Counted from the stretch's first letter, positions 18,103 through 27,938 are shown. The stretch: DNA of 64,000 nt from Saprospiraceae bacterium (GCA_020627785.1 JAHDGF010000003.1:53687-117686); one strand, 5' to 3'. Numbers and translations are program-made. The notes: generated by a model not told the origin, from the letters alone.

Positions 18103-21100
18103 ATGAACCGATTAACATTACCAACCACGGTAACCAGGATCTTCTTAATGCTATTGACAGGAATTGTTATTTCTGGTCAGATGTATTCTACAGGAGATCC
18201 GGCGATTGCACGATATAGTTTTGACAATTGTCAATCCTATTTTGCAGATAACACGCATCAAGATTATTCTGAACTAACTGCGACTTTTACTAATCGCGCG
18301 AATGTTCAAATGCTTGATGAATTTGGTCACTTATATAGATTGAATCCCTCCGAGAACTCGCATTCTTGTACTCCAGGATTAAATGGAACAAGCGCCATGT
18401 GTGTAAGGACAACAGAAGAGTGTGATTATGTGCCAAATGCAAAAGATGCCGTGCGATTTGATATAAGATTAATTCCTTCAGGCAATCAATTTGTAAAATT
18501 GTCACGATTGGATTTCTTCGAGATGGCTCCCGTTAATTTTGTATGGAATGATGGGTTTACTGCACCTAATAATTTTCCTACAAAATATGGTTTGAGGGTA
18601 AGTGTTAATGGTACAACTATTTATCAAGAACAAGACATTGAGACAACCCAAGATTGGACATTAGAAAGTTTTACTTTCGATGGTTTATCACAGTTCACTG
18701 TGTCAGAACAGACGGTATTCAATTTTGAGTTATTTGCTTACTGTCCAGTCGGCGTAACTTCAACGCAGAGAGTTTGGGATCTTGAAGATATAACTATTGT
18801 ATCCGAATGTCTTGATCAAAAAATAACCAATGGTGGAGAAATTACCGGGGGACCTTTTTCAATTTGTGTAGATGGTGAAGAAGATTTTTTACCAGTAATC
18901 GGATTGATTGGACCTACCGGTCAAAACACTTCATGGTTGTTTACTGATGAAGCTGGAAACATTTTATCTATTCCTGATAATCCGAGCGATTTCAATTTAG
19001 ATACTTCGGGTTCTGGCGATTGTCTATTATGGAATATCTCATATCAAAATGGACTATCTGGACTTAGTGTTGGTAGTAATGTTAGCAATCTTTCTGGAAT
19101 TTTTGATTTTTCAAATAGTATTACCATTACCAAAACTGAACCACGAGGTGGTAGTCTTAGTACTCCGACAGATATTATATTCTGTGTTGATGGAGAAGCA
19201 GATTTTGTTACAAACTTAGTACTCGATGGCAATTCTGGTCCTAATTCTTCTTGGATAGTAACCGATGGTACAGGAATGATTTTAGGTTTACCTGAAAATA
19301 TTGAAGATGTAAATTTCGATGCAGCAGGTGAAGGGAGTTGCTTTATATGGAACGTAAGTTTCTCTGGAGCAATTACCGGTTTAAACGTAGGTAGTCCGCT
19401 GAATCAACTCGGAGGTTGTTTTGGAATTTCAAACGGAGTGCTAGTATCGAGAATATCTTTAGAAGCCCCAGTTTTAACTGGAGGACCTTTTTCATTTTGT
19501 AAAGATGGTGAGGCAGATTTGATTGATTTCGAAACGCCTGAGAATAGTGAATGGAACCTTTTAGACGAGGATGGAGAATTTTTACAGACTATCAGTGATA
19601 TATCCACATTCGATTTTGACGGGCTGGAGCTTGGAACTTATACTTTCAGTTTGAATTTGATGGATGAGGATGAAATGTGTAGTATAGAATCCAATTCAAT
19701 TACCGTCAATGTAGTTGTACCCGATGGTGGTACTCTAGAAGGTGGACCATTTAGTTTCTGTGTAGATGGAGTAGAAGACAATGTAAGTGGAATAACATTA
19801 AATGATAATATCGGGAATATAAATACATGGATTATTACCGACGAGGATGAGGAAATTTTAGGAATTACTGACAATATAGCCGGAGTGAATTTTGATGATG
19901 CTGGAGTAGGTATTTGTCTTATCTGGCATGTCAGTTCTTTTGACTCACTAATGAATGTAGAAATCGGTATGGATCTTTCAGATCTTGAAGGCTGTTTTGA
20001 TTTAAGTAATAGCTTGACAGTGGTTAGAAGTATTCCTGCAGGAGGCACTTTAGCTGGGGGTCCTTTTGATTTTTGTGTTGATGATGAATCTGATTTTGTT
20101 TCAGGAATAACCTTGAGTGATAATGAAGGAGATAACTTTAGTTGGGTAGTAACTGATACGACTGGATTGATATTAGGACTACCAGATGATATAGAAGAAG
20201 TTGATTTTAACGATGCAGGCGGAGGAATCTGCGTAATTTATAATATTAGTTTTGATGATGGTTTACAAGGTTTAGAAGTAGATTCTAATTTAAGTGATCT
20301 AGAAGGATGCTATGGATTGTCCAACGGTATTTTTGTAAATAGAACAAATCCAGTCGGAGGAACCTTAGAAGGAGGCCCTTTCGATTTTTGCATAGATGGT
20401 GTTGAGGATTTTGTTTCAGGAATTACACTTACTGGAAACTCAGGAGTATTGAGTTCTTGGATTGTTACAGACGAAGATGGAGAAATACTTGGCTTGCCAG
20501 GTGACATTGAAGATGTAAATTTTGATGAGGCTGGCGCAGGTGTTTGTTTAATCTGGAACATATCTCATGGCAACGATTTAGAAGGACTAGAAGTGGGATC
20601 AGATGTTGCTGACCTTGAAGGATGTTTTGCAATTTCTAACAGCTTAACGGTCAATAGAACTGAAGTAGATGGTGGAACCCTAGCTGGAGGACCATTTTCA
20701 TTTTGCATAGATGGAACAGAAGATAATGTTTCAAATATTACAGTTACAGACACCATCGGTCCAAACTTTAATTGGATTGTTACCGATACTGCAGGAGTAA
20801 TTCTGGGATTACCATCAGACATAGAAGATGTGAATTTTGATGACGCTGGTGCAGGTGAATGTCTTATTTGGTCTTTAAGTTCATTAGATGGATTGACTGG
20901 TTTGACTGTTGGTGAAAATGTAAGTGGATTAGATGGGTGTTTTTCACTATCTAACAGCATATCTGTAATCAGATCAATTGAAGATGGAGGAACACTGACA
21001 GGTGGACCATTTAATTTTATGATAGACGGAACTCCAGACTTTGTCAGTGGAATTTCAATAAGTGATACAGTCGGTACTAACTTTTCTTGGATCATCACTG

Positions 21101-24100
21101 ATGAAGAAGGAATCATTCTTGGTTTGCCAGATGATCCGGAAGATGTAGATTTTGATCAAGCAGGAATAGGAGTATGTTTAATTTGGAACATAGCTTTTGC
21201 TGATGGAGTTACAGGTCTTGAAGTTGATGGAGATCTATTAGATATTGAAGGATGTTTTGATTTATCAAATAACATTACAGTTACTAGAGTAGTGTCTGCT
21301 GGTGGTGTTATTTCTGGAGGACCATTCTCATTCTGTGTTGATGGAACACCAGATATGGTTTCTGGAATTGTTTTAGAAGATAACATGGGTACTAACTCCC
21401 AATGGGTTGTTACTGATGATGCAGGTGTAATTTTAGGTTTGCCTGATGATATAGAAGATGTAGATTTTGATGAAGCAGGAGCAGGAGTTTGCTTGATTTA
21501 TCATCTTTCTCATGAAGACAATATAACTGGATTATCTGTTGATAATAACTTAAGTGATCTTGGTGGTACTTTTGCACTTTCTAATTCAATAACTGTGGTA
21601 AGGTCAGCTGAAGAAGCTGGTACACTTACTGGAGGTCCTTTTGAATTTATGATTGACGGAACTTCTGACTTTGTCAGTGGAATTTCATTAAGTGATACTT
21701 TAGGTACCAATTATGCATGGATCATTACAGATGAAGATGGGCTTATTCTTGGGCTTCCAAATAATCCAGAAGATGTGGATTTTGACCAAGCTGGAGTTGG
21801 TGTTTGTCTAATTTGGAACATCGCTTTTGCTGATGGCCTGACAGGTCTCGAGGTTGATGGAGACCTTTTAGATTTAGAAGGATGTTTTGATTTATCTAAT
21901 AATATTTCTGTTACAAGAGTTGTATCTGCTGGTGGAGTAATTACTGGTGGCCCTTTCTCATTTTGCGTTGATGGAACACCAGATATGGTTTCTGGAATCG
22001 AATTGACAGACAACATGGGTAGTAATTCCCAATGGGTAGTTACTGATGATACAGGTGTAATTCTAGGATTGCCAGATGACATTGAAGATGTAGATTTTGA
22101 TGAAGCCGGAGTCGGAATTTGTTTAATCTATCATTTATCTCATGAGGATAATATTACAGGATTAGCAACTGATAATAACATAAGTGATCTTGGTGGAACT
22201 TTCGCACTTTCAAATTCGATAACTGTTCTTAGAGCCACCCCTGAAGGTGGTATGTTAACGGGCGGTCCATTTGACTTTTGTATAAATGGGATTCCTGACA
22301 TGGTTTCTGGAATTGAATTGACGGGAGCAGAAGGAGAAACCATTACCTGGGTAGTAACAGATCAAGAAGGTAACATACTTGGTGTTCCCGCAAATATTGA
22401 AGATGTAGACTTTGATCAAGCAGGTGGAGGAATCTGTCTTATTCATAGCATCTCATATGTTGGAGAAATCAATGGACTAGAAGTCGATGGAAGTCTAACT
22501 AGTTTAGATGGGTGCTTTGATATTTCAATGAACAGTATTCAAGTAAATAGAATGCATGCTGAAGGTGGAACACTTGAAGGCGGACCATTCAATTTCTGCG
22601 TAGACACAGAACAAGACTTTGTTAGCGGAATTACTCTAACTGGTGCAGGAAGTACTAATAATTTGTGGGTAGTTACTGATACCACTGGATTAATCCTTGA
22701 CTTACCTGCAGATATTGAAACATTAGATTTTAATGCAGCTGGACCTGGTGTTTGTTTTATTTATAACATTTCTTCTGATATGACCTTGACTGGTCTTGAA
22801 ACGAATTCAAATATAAGCGATATAGAAGGTTGCTTTGGATTATCAAATGCAATAATAGTTAACAGAACTCAGACGTCTGGAGGAGTACTTTCGGGTGCTA
22901 TGTCCTTTATGTTCCAGATTGACGGAACCCCTGATATGGTGAGCGGTCTTACGCTTACATCAAATATTGGTGCAAATTCCCAATGGGTTGTTTTTAATGC
23001 AGTAGGAGATATCATTGCTTTACCTAATAACATTGAAGATGTAAACTTTGATGATTTTGGAATTGGTACCTGTTTCATCGCTAATGTTTCATTTGAAGAT
23101 GGACTTGTCGGTTTATCTCTAAATGAAGACATAGCAGACCTTATCGGATGTTTTGGAATATCTAATAATATTGAGGTAATGAAAGTCGCTTCTGCTGGTG
23201 GAGTATTAGAAGGAGGACCTTTCAGCTTTTGTATTGACGGAGTTCCAGACATGGTTTCTGGATTGACACTTACGGATAATTCTGGATCAATTTCTGAATG
23301 GGTGGTTGTAGACTCTGACGGTGAAATATTAGGCTTACCTGATGACGTCAATACGGTTGACTTTGATATTGCTGGTCCTGGAGTATGCCTTATTTATAAT
23401 ATCTCCTATGAAGCTGGTTTAACTGGCTTGGCTGTAGGAAATAATTTGAGTGACCTGGTAGGAATGTTTGGATTATCTAATGCAGTGGAAGTAAATCGAG
23501 GGCAACCAGATGGCGGAATTATCGCTGGAGGACCTTATGATTTTTGCATTGATGGTACCGCAGATTTTATCACGGATATTATGACCTCAGATATTGAAGG
23601 CACGAATACCATCTGGGCAATAACTAATCCACTCGGAATTATCGTTGGCTTAACCACACAAATAGATACTGTCAATTTTGATTTAGCTGGAGGTGGTAGC
23701 TGCCTGATCTATAACGTTTCTTTTGAAACGGGTGTCGGAGGATTAGAAATAGATGAAGACATAGATGATATTTCTGGATGTTTTGATTTGTCTAATAGCA
23801 TTACCGTTAATCGTACCGAATTGAATGGTGGGAACCTAGTCGGTGGACCTTTTAGTTTCTGTGCGGATGATGACCCCGATATGGCTACCGGAATTTCTTT
23901 AACTGAGGTTGTTGGTCCTAATTCGACTTGGATCGTAACTGATGCTGATGGGGAGTTGCTTGCCATAGAAGAAAATTTAGGTGATATAGATTTTAATGAA
24001 CTTGAAGGAGGCACTTGCTTTATCAACCACATGTCTTTTAGCAATGGATTAACCGGATTAATGGTTGACAATAACCTAAGTGACCTAGTTGGATGTTTTG

Positions 24101-25497
24101 ATCTTTCACAATCCATTGAGGTAGATAAACTCGAACCACAAGGTGGTGTCGTTGTTGGAGATGATGTATCAATTTGTATTGATGACAATCCTGATTTTTT
24201 AACGGACATCAGTGTTACTGGTGCCGGAGGATCTGATACGACGCATTGGTTAATTACCGATCCAACAGGATCAATTTTTGACACCATTGAAAACATAGCA
24301 TTATTTGATTTCAATGAATCTAATTTTGATACTTGCCTGATCTGGAGTATTTCTTACATGGAAGGATTAACGGGTTTAATTTTTGGAGAAAATGTCGCAG
24401 ACCTAGATGGATGCTTTGACATTAGTAATAACAATGTGATGGTTGTTAAGTCTGAGCCAGATGGAGGTATTTTATCACCACAATCATTTGATATTTGTAT
24501 TGATGGACAACCTGATTTATTAGATATAGAACTTACAAGTACAACGGATCCTAATCTTGCTTGGATTATATCGGATGCCAATGGATTAATTATAACCATT
24601 CCAACGGATATAGATACCGTAGATTTTGATCAGTATCCTGTAGGGACATGTTTCGTTAATTCCATTTCCTTTGATACTGGATTAACAGGATTGGAAGTAG
24701 GAAACAATTTAAGTGCTTTAGATGGTTGTTTTGATCTTTCTAATACTGTTCAGATCGCTAAGGAAGATTGTGTTTTCATGAGTAATGATAGCATAGTCAT
24801 AAATGAAATAAGCGAAGATTCCAAAGTAGAGTTATTGAATGTAGGGAATACAACCATTGATGTATCTGATTACAATTTGCTTCAAGCATTCTTCATGGCA
24901 CCGTTAGATATGATTTCTATTGACTGTGGTACTTTGGTTATGGCTCCTGGAGAAATTTTAGTGGTCAATGTCAATTTCAATATAAACGGTACAACCGGTG
25001 AATTAGGACTTTTAGATTCAGAAGGTACACTCATTGATTATGTCGAATGGGGAGGATCTAATCATGCCACAGCCGCTGCTGCTTCTGCTGCCGGAATATG
25101 GTTATTAGGTAGTGGGCCTGCTCCAGCTTTCGATGAACCACAGACACTACAATATGATGGTGCTGGAAATGCTTCGACCGATTGGTCTGTTGATGATGAA
25201 AGTTTGTGTAGCGATAATTTGGTTGATCCAATTGATCCTACAGAACTTAGATATTCACTATATCCAAATCCATCAAATGGTGAATTATTCCTGGAGATGG
25301 AAGCGCAGATAAGTGAGGATATGAATATTTCAATTTTTGACCCTTTCGGCAAATTGATATTAACGAGTAAAAAAGGAATTGGTTCTCCAAGAACATCTAG
25401 CATGGATGTTTCAGAATTAAAAGAAGGAGCTTACATTATGGTTGTATCAACCAAAGGTGCAAGTAAAGCCGTTCGTTTTATGAAAATAAACAATTAA
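18103..25497 (+). CDS. Giant T9SS adhesin-like protein with 19 tandem ~105-residue units
   Basis: I choose the ATG at 18103, which gives a signal peptide (MNRLTLPTT then TRIFLMLLTGIVISGQ); the in-frame GTG at 18007 would add 32 unrelated residues. The protein has 2464 residues. After a ~210-residue N-terminal beta-rich domain with six Cys come 19 tandem units (18829-24768). A typical unit opens GGTLxGGPFxFCVDG, then holds WVVTD, ILGLP, EDVDFD, GVCLIWNIS and DLEGCFDLSN. A lamin-tail-like domain (about 24787-25185, VINEISED ... VELLNVG ... LIDYVEWG) and a type A T9SS sorting domain (LYPNPSNGELFLEM to the end) follow. The protein is very acidic. A surface adhesin or filament role is inferred; the repeat family itself I do not recognise. 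Confidence 0.9.
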   Translation: MNRLTLPTTVTRIFLMLLTGIVISGQMYSTGDPAIARYSFDNCQSYFADNTHQDYSELTATFTNRANVQMLDEFGHLYRLNPSENSHSCTPGLNGTSAMCVRTTEECDYVPNAKDAVRFDIRLIPSGNQFVKLSRLDFFEMAPVNFVWNDGFTAPNNFPTKYGLRVSVNGTTIYQEQDIETTQDWTLESFTFDGLSQFTVSEQTVFNFELFAYCPVGVTSTQRVWDLEDITIVSECLDQKITNGGEITGGPFSICVDGEEDFLPVIGLIGPTGQNTSWLFTDEAGNILSIPDNPSDFNLDTSGSGDCLLWNISYQNGLSGLSVGSNVSNLSGIFDFSNSITITKTEPRGGSLSTPTDIIFCVDGEADFVTNLVLDGNSGPNSSWIVTDGTGMILGLPENIEDVNFDAAGEGSCFIWNVSFSGAITGLNVGSPLNQLGGCFGISNGVLVSRISLEAPVLTGGPFSFCKDGEADLIDFETPENSEWNLLDEDGEFLQTISDISTFDFDGLELGTYTFSLNLMDEDEMCSIESNSITVNVVVPDGGTLEGGPFSFCVDGVEDNVSGITLNDNIGNINTWIITDEDEEILGITDNIAGVNFDDAGVGICLIWHVSSFDSLMNVEIGMDLSDLEGCFDLSNSLTVVRSIPAGGTLAGGPFDFCVDDESDFVSGITLSDNEGDNFSWVVTDTTGLILGLPDDIEEVDFNDAGGGICVIYNISFDDGLQGLEVDSNLSDLEGCYGLSNGIFVNRTNPVGGTLEGGPFDFCIDGVEDFVSGITLTGNSGVLSSWIVTDEDGEILGLPGDIEDVNFDEAGAGVCLIWNISHGNDLEGLEVGSDVADLEGCFAISNSLTVNRTEVDGGTLAGGPFSFCIDGTEDNVSNITVTDTIGPNFNWIVTDTAGVILGLPSDIEDVNFDDAGAGECLIWSLSSLDGLTGLTVGENVSGLDGCFSLSNSISVIRSIEDGGTLTGGPFNFMIDGTPDFVSGISISDTVGTNFSWIITDEEGIILGLPDDPEDVDFDQAGIGVCLIWNIAFADGVTGLEVDGDLLDIEGCFDLSNNITVTRVVSAGGVISGGPFSFCVDGTPDMVSGIVLEDNMGTNSQWVVTDDAGVILGLPDDIEDVDFDEAGAGVCLIYHLSHEDNITGLSVDNNLSDLGGTFALSNSITVVRSAEEAGTLTGGPFEFMIDGTSDFVSGISLSDTLGTNYAWIITDEDGLILGLPNNPEDVDFDQAGVGVCLIWNIAFADGLTGLEVDGDLLDLEGCFDLSNNISVTRVVSAGGVITGGPFSFCVDGTPDMVSGIELTDNMGSNSQWVVTDDTGVILGLPDDIEDVDFDEAGVGICLIYHLSHEDNITGLATDNNISDLGGTFALSNSITVLRATPEGGMLTGGPFDFCINGIPDMVSGIELTGAEGETITWVVTDQEGNILGVPANIEDVDFDQAGGGICLIHSISYVGEINGLEVDGSLTSLDGCFDISMNSIQVNRMHAEGGTLEGGPFNFCVDTEQDFVSGITLTGAGSTNNLWVVTDTTGLILDLPADIETLDFNAAGPGVCFIYNISSDMTLTGLETNSNISDIEGCFGLSNAIIVNRTQTSGGVLSGAMSFMFQIDGTPDMVSGLTLTSNIGANSQWVVFNAVGDIIALPNNIEDVNFDDFGIGTCFIANVSFEDGLVGLSLNEDIADLIGCFGISNNIEVMKVASAGGVLEGGPFSFCIDGVPDMVSGLTLTDNSGSISEWVVVDSDGEILGLPDDVNTVDFDIAGPGVCLIYNISYEAGLTGLAVGNNLSDLVGMFGLSNAVEVNRGQPDGGIIAGGPYDFCIDGTADFITDIMTSDIEGTNTIWAITNPLGIIVGLTTQIDTVNFDLAGGGSCLIYNVSFETGVGGLEIDEDIDDISGCFDLSNSITVNRTELNGGNLVGGPFSFCADDDPDMATGISLTEVVGPNSTWIVTDADGELLAIEENLGDIDFNELEGGTCFINHMSFSNGLTGLMVDNNLSDLVGCFDLSQSIEVDKLEPQGGVVVGDDVSICIDDNPDFLTDISVTGAGGSDTTHWLITDPTGSIFDTIENIALFDFNESNFDTCLIWSISYMEGLTGLIFGENVADLDGCFDISNNNVMVVKSEPDGGILSPQSFDICIDGQPDLLDIELTSTTDPNLAWIISDANGLIITIPTDIDTVDFDQYPVGTCFVNSISFDTGLTGLEVGNNLSALDGCFDLSNTVQIAKEDCVFMSNDSIVINEISEDSKVELLNVGNTTIDVSDYNLLQAFFMAPLDMISIDCGTLVMAPGEILVVNVNFNINGTTGELGLLDSEGTLIDYVEWGGSNHATAAAASAAGIWLLGSGPAPAFDEPQTLQYDGAGNASTDWSVDDESLCSDNLVDPIDPTELRYSLYPNPSNGELFLEMEAQISEDMNISIFDPFGKLILTSKKGIGSPRTSSMDVSELKEGAYIMVVSTKGASKAVRFMKINN
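18829..24768 (+). repeat. Coding tandem repeat array, 19 units, basic period 315 bp
   Basis: Units start at 18829, 19144, 19462, 19723, 20038, 20353, 20668, 20983, 21298, 21613, 21928, 22243, 22561, 22876, 23194, 23509, 23824, 24139 and 24460. Thirteen of the 18 steps are exactly 315 bp. The others are 318 (three times) or 321, with the third unit only 261 bp. Nucleotide identity between neighbours is moderate because of many synonymous changes, so the array is old and held by selection on the protein, apart from a younger two-unit duplication at 20983-22242. Confidence 0.95.
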
Positions 25498-25555
25498 GAG
25501 AACCTCGATATTACAGGATTTTGAGTGAGGATTCTGTAAAGATATCAGGAGTTTT

Positions 25556-25588
25556 AGGAGGGGCTATTTTATAATAGCTCCTCTTTTT
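25556..25588 (+). terminator. Rho-independent terminator of the giant adhesin gene
   Basis: An 11-bp stem with one G-U pair (GAGGGGCTATT pairing with AATAGCTCCTC) and a loop of about 4 bases is followed by a T run on the plus strand. It starts about 60 bases after the stop at 25497. Its right arm overlaps the last codons and stop of the convergent folA gene, so the same bases serve both. Confidence 0.85.
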
Positions 25589-26075
25589 TATCGTAGATTT
25601 TAAAATTAAAATCATACTCATTTTTTTCATCCTTGAAATGCGGATCTTCACTCGTCAAATTCCATTCGGAATAATCCATCTCTGGAAAGAAAATCTCGGC
25701 ATCAGGAACTTCAATGTCTACTTCTGTGATGTACATTCGATCCCATAAGGATTTACTTAGCTCATAGATAATTCCTCCACCAATGATAAATACTTCTTCT
25801 TCTCCATTTTTCTGAGCCAACTCAAGCGCTTCCATTAAACCATGAGCCATCAATGCATTGTTTACAATGTAGTATGGATCCCTTGTCATTATTATATTGG
25901 TCCGCTTCGGCAGTGGACGACCAATGGATTGAAAACACTTCCGACCCATAATGATGTGATGACCTAATGTGGTTTTCTTGAAATATTTTAAATCTGCAGG
26001 AAGATACCAAGGAATGTCATTGTTTCGGCCGATTTCTCGGTTTTTACCCATGGCAACTAAGGTGGAAATAATCAT
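25569..26075 (-). CDS. folA: Dihydrofolate reductase
   Basis: DHFR reduces dihydrofolate to tetrahydrofolate with NADPH. The 168-residue protein has the family pattern: IISTLVAMGKNREIGRNNDIPWYLPADLKYFK with the W-x-L-PADL substrate loop, HHIIMGRKCFQSIG for NADPH binding, and the glycine pair in EEVFIIGGGIIYE. The ATG overlaps the mrdA stop by 4 bases (ATGA), so it is the last gene of the mreB-mreC-mreD-mrdA operon. The last codons form one arm of a terminator that serves the opposite strand. Confidence 0.95.
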   Translation of the reverse strand: MIISTLVAMGKNREIGRNNDIPWYLPADLKYFKKTTLGHHIIMGRKCFQSIGRPLPKRTNIIMTRDPYYIVNNALMAHGLMEALELAQKNGEEEVFIIGGGIIYELSKSLWDRMYITEVDIEVPDAEIFFPEMDYSEWNLTSEDPHFKDEKNEYDFNFKIYDKKEELL

Positions 26076-27931
26076 AATTCAGAGTCTTCAATTACCGGTT
26101 CTTTAATGGTTTTCAATTCCTTCATTCTTACTTCTCTTTTCATAGTATACGGAGAAATCTCTCCATTTAAATATTTCTCTACCATGAGGCCTGCAATAGG
26201 TGCAGCATAGTCCGCGCCAAAACCCGCATTTTCTACATAAACTGCAATGGCTATCTGCGGATCATCCACAGGTGCAAAAGCGAAAAATACAGAGTGATCC
26301 TTTCCATGAGGATTCTGCGACGTTCCCGTTTTACCCGCCATCTTAATGCCCGGAATTTTGGCATTTATACCAGTCCCATAGGTTACAACATGCTCCATGC
26401 CTTTAATAACTTCCTTAAAGTGAATGCTATCAACACCTGTTTCATTTCTAAAAGTAAACCGGGGATCTATGCTGTTTAAATTATCACTAAAACCCTTCAC
26501 TAAATGTGGGGTATAGAAATATCCTTTATTCGCAATTATTGTAGCAAGGTTAGCCATCTGTAAGGTGGTCAATTCCAGCTCGCCTTGACCAATGCCAATG
26601 GACATAATATAAGTTGACTTCCAACCATTGACCTCCTTAGAGTACATTCTATCGTAAAAGTTTGGCGTTGGGATGAAGCCGGATATCTCATAAGAATTAT
26701 CAATCCCTAATTTTCTTCCCAATCCAAATTTATATAAATAATCATCTAATAATTTCAAACCTATTTGCGGCTTGTAATAACTTTCTTTCTCAATCACCTT
26801 TCTCACCATGTCAAAAAAGTAACTGTTACATGAGTGTGTCAGAGCCACTTTTACATTACCTGTTGGAGGATGGTTGTGGCAATTGTACCTAAAGGTATTA
26901 TACTCATAATATCCAGGACAACTGACGTACTTATATGGAGATGTAATTTCTTCCTGAAATGATATTGCCGATAAAATTGGCTTGAAGATCGAACCCGGAG
27001 GATACTTCGCTAGTACAGTTCTGTCAAGAAAGGGTTTGTTAATTTCATCGTCAAGGAGAGACTGAAAAGCCTTCCCACGATCTTCATCAAGATTTAATAC
27101 ATTGGGGTCATAACTCGGAGCTGAAACAGAGCAAAGAATTTCGCCAGTAGAAGGCTCAATAGCAACGATGCTTCCTCTTTTATTGACCATTAATTCTTCT
27201 CCATATTTTTGAAGGTTGAAATCAATGCTTGCAATAATATCTGTTCCAGGAATTGATTTTTCATCCAGTTCACCTTCGTTAAAAGAATCCACCTCTCTTC
27301 CTAGTACATCAGTAATGATGTGCTTTATTCCTTTGGTTCCTCGAAGCGTTTTTTCATAATATTTTTCTAAGCCACTTTGACCGATATAATCTCCAAGGAC
27401 ATAACTCCCATCAGATTCACTGATTGCTTTTTGGTTGACTTCACCGAGGTAGCCTAGCAGATGCGCTGCATTCTGATGTGGATAAGATCTAATGCTTCTT
27501 ATGTTGGCTAAAAAACCCGGGAACTGATAACTGTGTTCTTGAAATTTTGCAAATACGGTAGGTTTCACCTCAGACAAAAAAGTGAATGGTATAGACTTGT
27601 GATATTTAGCACTAGACCAATTTTTATTTATGTTATTTAGAAACGTTTCTTTATCGATCTCCAGCAATTCGCAGAAAAAGGTTGTATCCATTTTCTCATC
27701 CAACTGGTTGTATATTACCTCAATATTATAGACTGGTTTATTGTAAACCAATACTTCACCATTTCTGTCATGAATCAATCCCCTTGAAGGGAAAATCGTT
27801 TGTTGATCGAGGGTATTCCTTTGCGCAAGCTTTTCATATTTATCCTCAAATAATTGGATCTGTGCCGCCTTACCTATTAAGACGAAAGAACTCAGAAGTA
27901 TGAAAAATAAAATTTGTTTGCCGCGGTCCAT
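26072..27931 (-). CDS. mrdA: Penicillin-binding protein 2 (elongation transpeptidase)
   Basis: PBP2 cross-links peptidoglycan during lateral wall growth as part of the MreB elongasome. The protein has an N-terminal membrane anchor (residues 6-24), a PBP dimerisation domain, and a transpeptidase domain with the active-site SIFK (S314, K317), SCN at 367-369 and KTG at 534-536. Its 619 residues are the usual length. It follows mreD by 7 bases and overlaps folA by 4 bases. The usual partner gene rodA is not next to it. Confidence 0.94.
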   Translation of the reverse strand: MDRGKQILFFILLSSFVLIGKAAQIQLFEDKYEKLAQRNTLDQQTIFPSRGLIHDRNGEVLVYNKPVYNIEVIYNQLDEKMDTTFFCELLEIDKETFLNNINKNWSSAKYHKSIPFTFLSEVKPTVFAKFQEHSYQFPGFLANIRSIRSYPHQNAAHLLGYLGEVNQKAISESDGSYVLGDYIGQSGLEKYYEKTLRGTKGIKHIITDVLGREVDSFNEGELDEKSIPGTDIIASIDFNLQKYGEELMVNKRGSIVAIEPSTGEILCSVSAPSYDPNVLNLDEDRGKAFQSLLDDEINKPFLDRTVLAKYPPGSIFKPILSAISFQEEITSPYKYVSCPGYYEYNTFRYNCHNHPPTGNVKVALTHSCNSYFFDMVRKVIEKESYYKPQIGLKLLDDYLYKFGLGRKLGIDNSYEISGFIPTPNFYDRMYSKEVNGWKSTYIMSIGIGQGELELTTLQMANLATIIANKGYFYTPHLVKGFSDNLNSIDPRFTFRNETGVDSIHFKEVIKGMEHVVTYGTGINAKIPGIKMAGKTGTSQNPHGKDHSVFFAFAPVDDPQIAIAVYVENAGFGADYAAPIAGLMVEKYLNGEISPYTMKREVRMKELKTIKEPVIEDSEL

Positions 27932-27938
27932 TGTGAAC

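Noticed and set aside
20565-24599. Many long open frames on the minus strand within the giant repeat gene (up to about 200 codons)
   Set aside because: They recur with the 315-bp period, have Ser/Pro/Thr-rich composition from the antisense of the repeat codons, and lack plausible starts or domains. They are shadows of the coding repeat.
18829-24768. Regular repeats that could suggest a CRISPR or other non-coding array
   Set aside because: The period is 315 bp, the frame is open throughout, and variation is mostly synonymous. It is a protein repeat.
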